NCBI GenBank assembly: GCA_027627225.1
Contig: CM051024.1
Coordinates: 44,705,347 to 44,769,346, forward strand
DNA: 64,000 nucleotides
Direction: 5' to 3'
Origin: Congeria kusceri
Taxonomy: Eukaryota; Mollusca; Bivalvia; Myida; Dreissenidae
The notes below the pieces were generated by a model that did no database searches, was not told where the DNA came from, and was given only the letters and a program-made list of their open reading frames with translations. The number at the start of each line of letters is the position of its first letter. Position 1 is the first letter of the stretch. Positions 60,229-64,000 of the stretch are shown in pieces. The translations under genes and the position numbers were made by a program.

Positions 60229-60460
60229 AAGACAGTTTTCGCTTAGTTTCAAATAAAACCCTATAATATTATACTTTATAAATGTGAATATGTACAATAT
60301 TCTGTATGTGGAATTAGCTCAAGTGGTAGAGTGCTCGCTTAGCATTTCAAGAGGTACCGGGATCGAAACCCGGATTCTGAAGAGAGATTTATCGTAAATT
60401 TTGAAATAAAACCCCAAAATAATAGACCTGATAAATGTGAATATGCACAATGTTCTGTAT

Positions 60461-60533
60461 GGGGCATTAGCTCAGATGGTAGAGCGCTCGCTTTGCATGT
60501 GAGAGGTACCGGGATCGATACCCGGATTCTCCA
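60461..60533 (+). tRNA. tRNA-Ala (TGC), near intact
   Basis: One acceptor-stem mismatch (GGGGCAT). D, anticodon and T arms are perfect, and TTTTT follows at 60,540. Related to the intact copy at 50,965 through a larger duplication. Confidence 0.6.
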
Positions 60534-60764
60534 AAGACATTTTTCGTTTATTTTCAAATAAAACCCTAAAATAAGAGACCTTATAAATGTGAATATGCGC
60601 AATATTCTGTATGGGGAATTGGCTCAAGTGGTAGAGCGCTCGCTTAGCATGTTAGATATACCGGATCGATACCCGGATTTTCAAGAGAGATTTGTCGTTT
60701 GTTTTCAAACTAAATCCTTAAATAATAGACATGATTACTTGAAAATATATGTACCGTTCTGTAT

Positions 60765-61445
60765 AGCTATATACCAGGTGTTTTCTAGGTATTCTTATCA
60801 GAATGTATAGCTATGCACCAGGTGTTCGTCAGATGTTCAAAGGCAAATGAATAGCTATGCATCAGGTGTTCGTCAGATGTTTAAAGGCAAAATGTATAGC
60901 TATACACCAGGTTTTTACTAGGTATTCTTATCAGAATTTATAGCTGTGCACCAGGTGTTCGTCAGATGTTCAAAGGCAAATGTATAGCTATGCATCAGGT
61001 GTCCGTCAGATATTCAAAGGCAAACGTATTGCTATACACCAGGTGTTCGTCAGGTGTTCAAAGGCAGAATAATACCTATACACCAGGTGTTCACTAGGTA
61101 TTCAAATCAGATTGTATAGCTGTGCACTAGGTGTTCGTTAGATGTTCAAAGGCAAAAGTATAGCTATACACCAGGTCTTTACTAGGTATTCACATCAGAA
61201 TGTATAGCTATGCCCCAGGTGTTCGTCAAATGTTCAAAGGCAAAAGTATAGCTATACAGCAGGTGTGCGCTTGGTATTCACATCAGAATGTATAGCTATG
61301 CACATAGTGTTTGTGAGATGTTCAAAGGCGGAAGTATAGATATACACCAGGTGTTAACTAGGTATTCATATCATAATATATAGCTATGCACCTGGTGAAC
61401 GTCATATGTTTGAAGTCAAATAAATAAATATACAGCAGGTATTTG
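60765..61445 (+). repeat. 43/44-bp minisatellite, forward arm
   Basis: Same two unit types as at 51.3 kb; the first 250 bp or so match that block almost base for base, including its left junction. Units become more diverged toward 61,445. Confidence 0.9.
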
Positions 61446-61479
61446 CAAGTTATATAAAACAGAATGTCAAGTAATACTT

Positions 61480-62760
61480 AGCGAAACCCTGGTGCATATC
61501 TATACTTTTGCCTTTGAACATCTGACGAACACCTGGTGCATAGCTATATATTCTGATGTGAATACCTAGTAAACACCTGGTGTATAGCTATACATTTAGC
61601 CTTTGAACATCTGACGAACACCTGATGCCTCGCCATTCATTGCCTTTGAACATCTGACGAACACCTGGTGCATAGCAATACATTCTGATGTGAATACCTA
61701 GTAAATACCTGGTGTATATCTATACATTTGCTTTTGAACATCTGGCGAACACCTGGTGCACAGCTATACATTCTGATTTGAATACCTAGTGAACACCTGG
61801 TATAAAGCTATACTTCTGCCTTTGAACATCTGACGAACACCTGGTGCATAGCTATACATTTGCCTTTGAACATCTGACGAACACCTGGTGCATAGCTAGA
61901 CATTCTGATAAGAATACCTAGTAGACACCTTGTGTATAGCAATACATTTGCCTTTGAGCATCTGGCGAACACCAGGTGCACAGCTTTAGATTCTGATTTG
62001 AATACCTAGTAAACACCTGGTGTATAGCTATACATTTGCCTTTAAACATCTGGCAAACATCTGGTGCACAGCTATACATTCTTATTTGAATACCTAGTGA
62101 ACACCTGGTATATAGCTATACGTTTGCCTTTGAACATCTGACGAACACCTCGTGCAAGCTATACTTTTGCATTTGAACATCTGACGAACACCTGGTGCAT
62201 AGCTATACATTCTGATAATAATACATAGTAAACACCTGGTGTATAGCTATACATTTTGCATTTGAACATCCGACGAACAACTGACGCATAACTATTCATT
62301 TGCCTTTGAACATCTGACGAACACCTGGTGCATTGCTATACATTCTGATAAGAATACCTAGTAAACACCTGATGTATAGGTATACTTTTCCCTTTGAACA
62401 TCTGACGAACACCTGGTGCATAGCTAGACATTCTGATAAGAATACCTAGTAAACACCTGGTGTATAGCTATACATTTGCCTTTGAACATCTGACGAACAC
62501 CTGATGCATAGCTATACTTTTGCCTTTTAACAACTGACGAACACCTGATGCATAGATATACTTTTGCCTTTGAACATCTGACGAACACCTGGTGCATACC
62601 TATACTTTTGCCTTTGAACATCTGACGAACACCTGGTGCATAGCTATACATTCTGATTTGAATACTTAGCGAACACCTGGTGTATAGCTATTCGTTTGCC
62701 TTTGAACATCTGACGGACACCTGTTGCATAGCTATGCATTGTAGTTTGAACAGCCGGTGA
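61480..62760 (-). repeat. 43/44-bp minisatellite, inverted arm
   Basis: About 29 units of the same minisatellite in the opposite orientation (plus strand reads TTTGCCTTTGAACATCTGAC, then GAACACCTGGTGCATAGC). The switch lies between about 61,445 and 61,490. Forward and inverted arms could form a very large hairpin. Confidence 0.9.
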
Positions 62761-62870
62761 ATATCAAACATCTAACAGCCAACTTCACAGACCTAGATTT
62801 TTCGCTTATTTTCAAATAACACCCTAAAATAATAGACCGTATAAATGTGAATATGTACAATATTCTGTAT

Positions 62871-62943
62871 GGGGAATTAGCTCAAGTGGTAGAGCGCTCG
62901 CTTAGCATGTGAGAGGTACCGGGATCGATACCCGGATTTTCAA
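62871..62943 (+). tRNA. tRNA-Ala (AGC), altered 3' acceptor
   Basis: D, anticodon and T arms match the reference exactly. The 3' acceptor strand reads ATTTTCA in place of ATTCTCC, leaving one mismatch at pair 1-72. Confidence 0.5.
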
Positions 62944-63172
62944 GTGAGATTTTTCGTAAATTTTCAAATAAAACCGTGAAATAATAGACCTGATAATTTC
63001 AAATTACACAACGTTCGGTATGGGGAATTAGCTTAAGTGGTAGAGCGCTCGCTTAGCATGTGAGAGGTACCGCGATCGATACCCGGATTTTCAAGTGAGA
63101 TTTTTCGTAAATTTTCAAATAAAACCCTGAAATAATAGACCTGATAATTTCAAATTACACAACGTTCGGTAT

Positions 63173-63245
63173 GGGGAATTAGCTTAAGTGGTAGAGCGCT
63201 CGCTTAGCATGTGAGAGGTACCGGGATTGATACGCGGATTCTCCA
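63173..63245 (+). tRNA. tRNA-Ala (AGC), near intact
   Basis: D stem GCTT (weakened), T loop ATTGATA (the B-box C is lost), one T-stem mismatch. The acceptor stem is perfect. Confidence 0.45.
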
Positions 63246-63477
63246 AAGACAGTTTTCGCTTATTTTCAAATAAAACCCTAAAATATTAGACCTTATAAAT
63301 GTGAATATGTACAATATTCTGTATGGGGAATTAGCTCAAGTGGTAGAGTGCTCGCTTAGCATTTCAAGAGGTACCGGGATCGAAACGCGGATTCTGAAGA
63401 GAGATTTTTCCTAAATTTTGAAATAAAACCCCGAAATAATAGACCTGATAAATGTGAATATGCACAATATTCTGTAT

Positions 63478-63550
63478 GGGGAATTAGCTCAAGTGGTAGA
63501 ACGCTCGCTTAGCATGTGAGAGGTACAGGGATCGATACCCGGATTCTCCA
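63478..63550 (+). tRNA. tRNA-Ala (AGC), near intact
   Basis: One mismatch each in the D stem (GAAC) and T stem (CAGGG); acceptor and anticodon stems perfect. Confidence 0.5.
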
Positions 63551-63779
63551 ATGACATTTTTCGCTTATTTTCAAATAAAACCCTAAAATAATAGACCGTA
63601 CAATTTTAATATGCACAATATTCTGTATGGGGAATTAGTTCAATTGGACGAGCGCTCGCTTAGCTTGTGAGAGGTACCGGGATCGATACCCGGATTCTCA
63701 AGAGAGATTTTTCGTAAATTTTCAAATAAAACCCTGAAATAATAGACCTGATAATTTCAAAATACACAACGTTCTGTAT

Positions 63780-63833
63780 GGGGAATTAGCTCAAGTGGTA
63801 GAGCGGTACCGGGATCGATATCCGGATTCTCCA
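63780..63833 (+). pseudogene. tRNA-Ala copy lacking its anticodon arm
   Basis: The sequence goes from GTGGTAGAGCG directly to GTACCGGGATCGATA. The whole anticodon arm is deleted, while acceptor, D and T arms and both promoter boxes remain. Confidence 0.7.
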
Positions 63834-64000
63834 AAGACAGTTTTCGCTTATTTTTAAATAAAACCCTAAAATATTAGACCTTATAAATGTTAATATGCAC
63901 AATATTCTGTATAGGAAATAAGCTCAAGCGGAAGAGCGCTCGCTTAGGATGTGAGAGGTACCGTGATCGAAACCCGGATTCTCCAGAGAGAATTTTCGTT

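Larger units (their letters stand above)
49773..64000 (+). repeat. tRNA-Ala-derived satellite array, about 69 units of 151 bp
   Basis: Head-to-tail units, all in plus orientation, each with a 73-nt tRNA-Ala-like gene, a spacer with TTTTCAAATAAAACCCTAAA, and a leader with GTGAATATGCACAATATTCT then GTAT directly before the tRNA start. The best copies fold perfectly: GGGGAAT pairs with ATTCTCC (with G3:U70), the D stem is GCTC/GAGC, the anticodon loop TTAGCAT, and the T stem CCGGG/CCCGG. A box TAGCTCAAGTGG and B box GGATCGATACC are kept, and a T4-T5 run lies about 8-12 nt downstream. Most units carry one or more stem mismatches. The array runs off the right edge and is split by minisatellites at 51.3 and 60.8-62.8 kb. 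Confidence 0.93.

Noticed and set aside
50906..60810. Repeated minus-strand frames starting MHIHIYKVYYFRVLFEN and plus-strand frames across the array.
   Set aside because: They are translations of the tRNA-Ala unit spacer and of the SINE fragments; stops differ from unit to unit.

Overview
This window looks like nuclear DNA of a bivalve mollusc. It is AT-rich, intron-bearing and crowded with repeats. It holds tRNA-derived SINEs, an NB-ARC/TPR immune-type gene, and a decayed TRIM-like gene whose start (MASNFEGSIQKGSDL) and NHL-like tail I recognise from bivalve gene families. There are no bacterial operons, no CRISPR array, and no complete transposase or reverse transcriptase.

Layout. (1) 1-5180: a 47-bp minisatellite of about 110 units with higher-order duplications. 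(2) 5.2-22.9 kb: mostly non-coding, with a 49-bp tandem array (7.5-7.9 kb), a non-autonomous element with a nested SINE (8.2-9.95 kb), a few weak coding relics, and a diverged 2.4-kb tandem duplication (16.6-21.9 kb). (3) 22,975-31,250, minus strand: the best gene here, an 11-exon STAND ATPase of 1,336 residues. Its layout is a death-fold-like N-terminus, NB-ARC, winged helix, TPRs and a Ser-rich tail; every exon joins in phase. (4) 32-44 kb: a SINE, palindromic MITE-like elements, short tandem repeats, and a TRIM/NHL-like pseudogene (36,688-39,283, plus strand). (5) 44.3-49.8 kb, minus strand: the last two exons of a lipoxygenase-like gene. They are separated by an intron filled with a roughly 146/166-bp repeat array. 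The penultimate exon carries an in-frame stop and is cut at its 5' side by the next array, and the terminal iron-ligand isoleucine is missing. (6) 49.77-64.0 kb: about 69 head-to-tail units of roughly 151 bp, each built on a tRNA-Ala gene. Several copies keep a perfect cloverleaf, A and B boxes, the G3:U70 identity pair and a 3' T run. Others have altered anticodons. Six units share one and the same SINE insertion, a 1,899-bp block is duplicated in tandem, and a 43/44-bp minisatellite that flips orientation splits the array.

The parts do not form one pathway. The window shows an immune-type gene and two dying genes in a landscape shaped by tandem amplification. The most unusual item is the tRNA-Ala-derived satellite, which has grown up against a lipoxygenase exon. 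Exon borders come from splice-site and reading-frame logic by eye; no alignment or database search was run.
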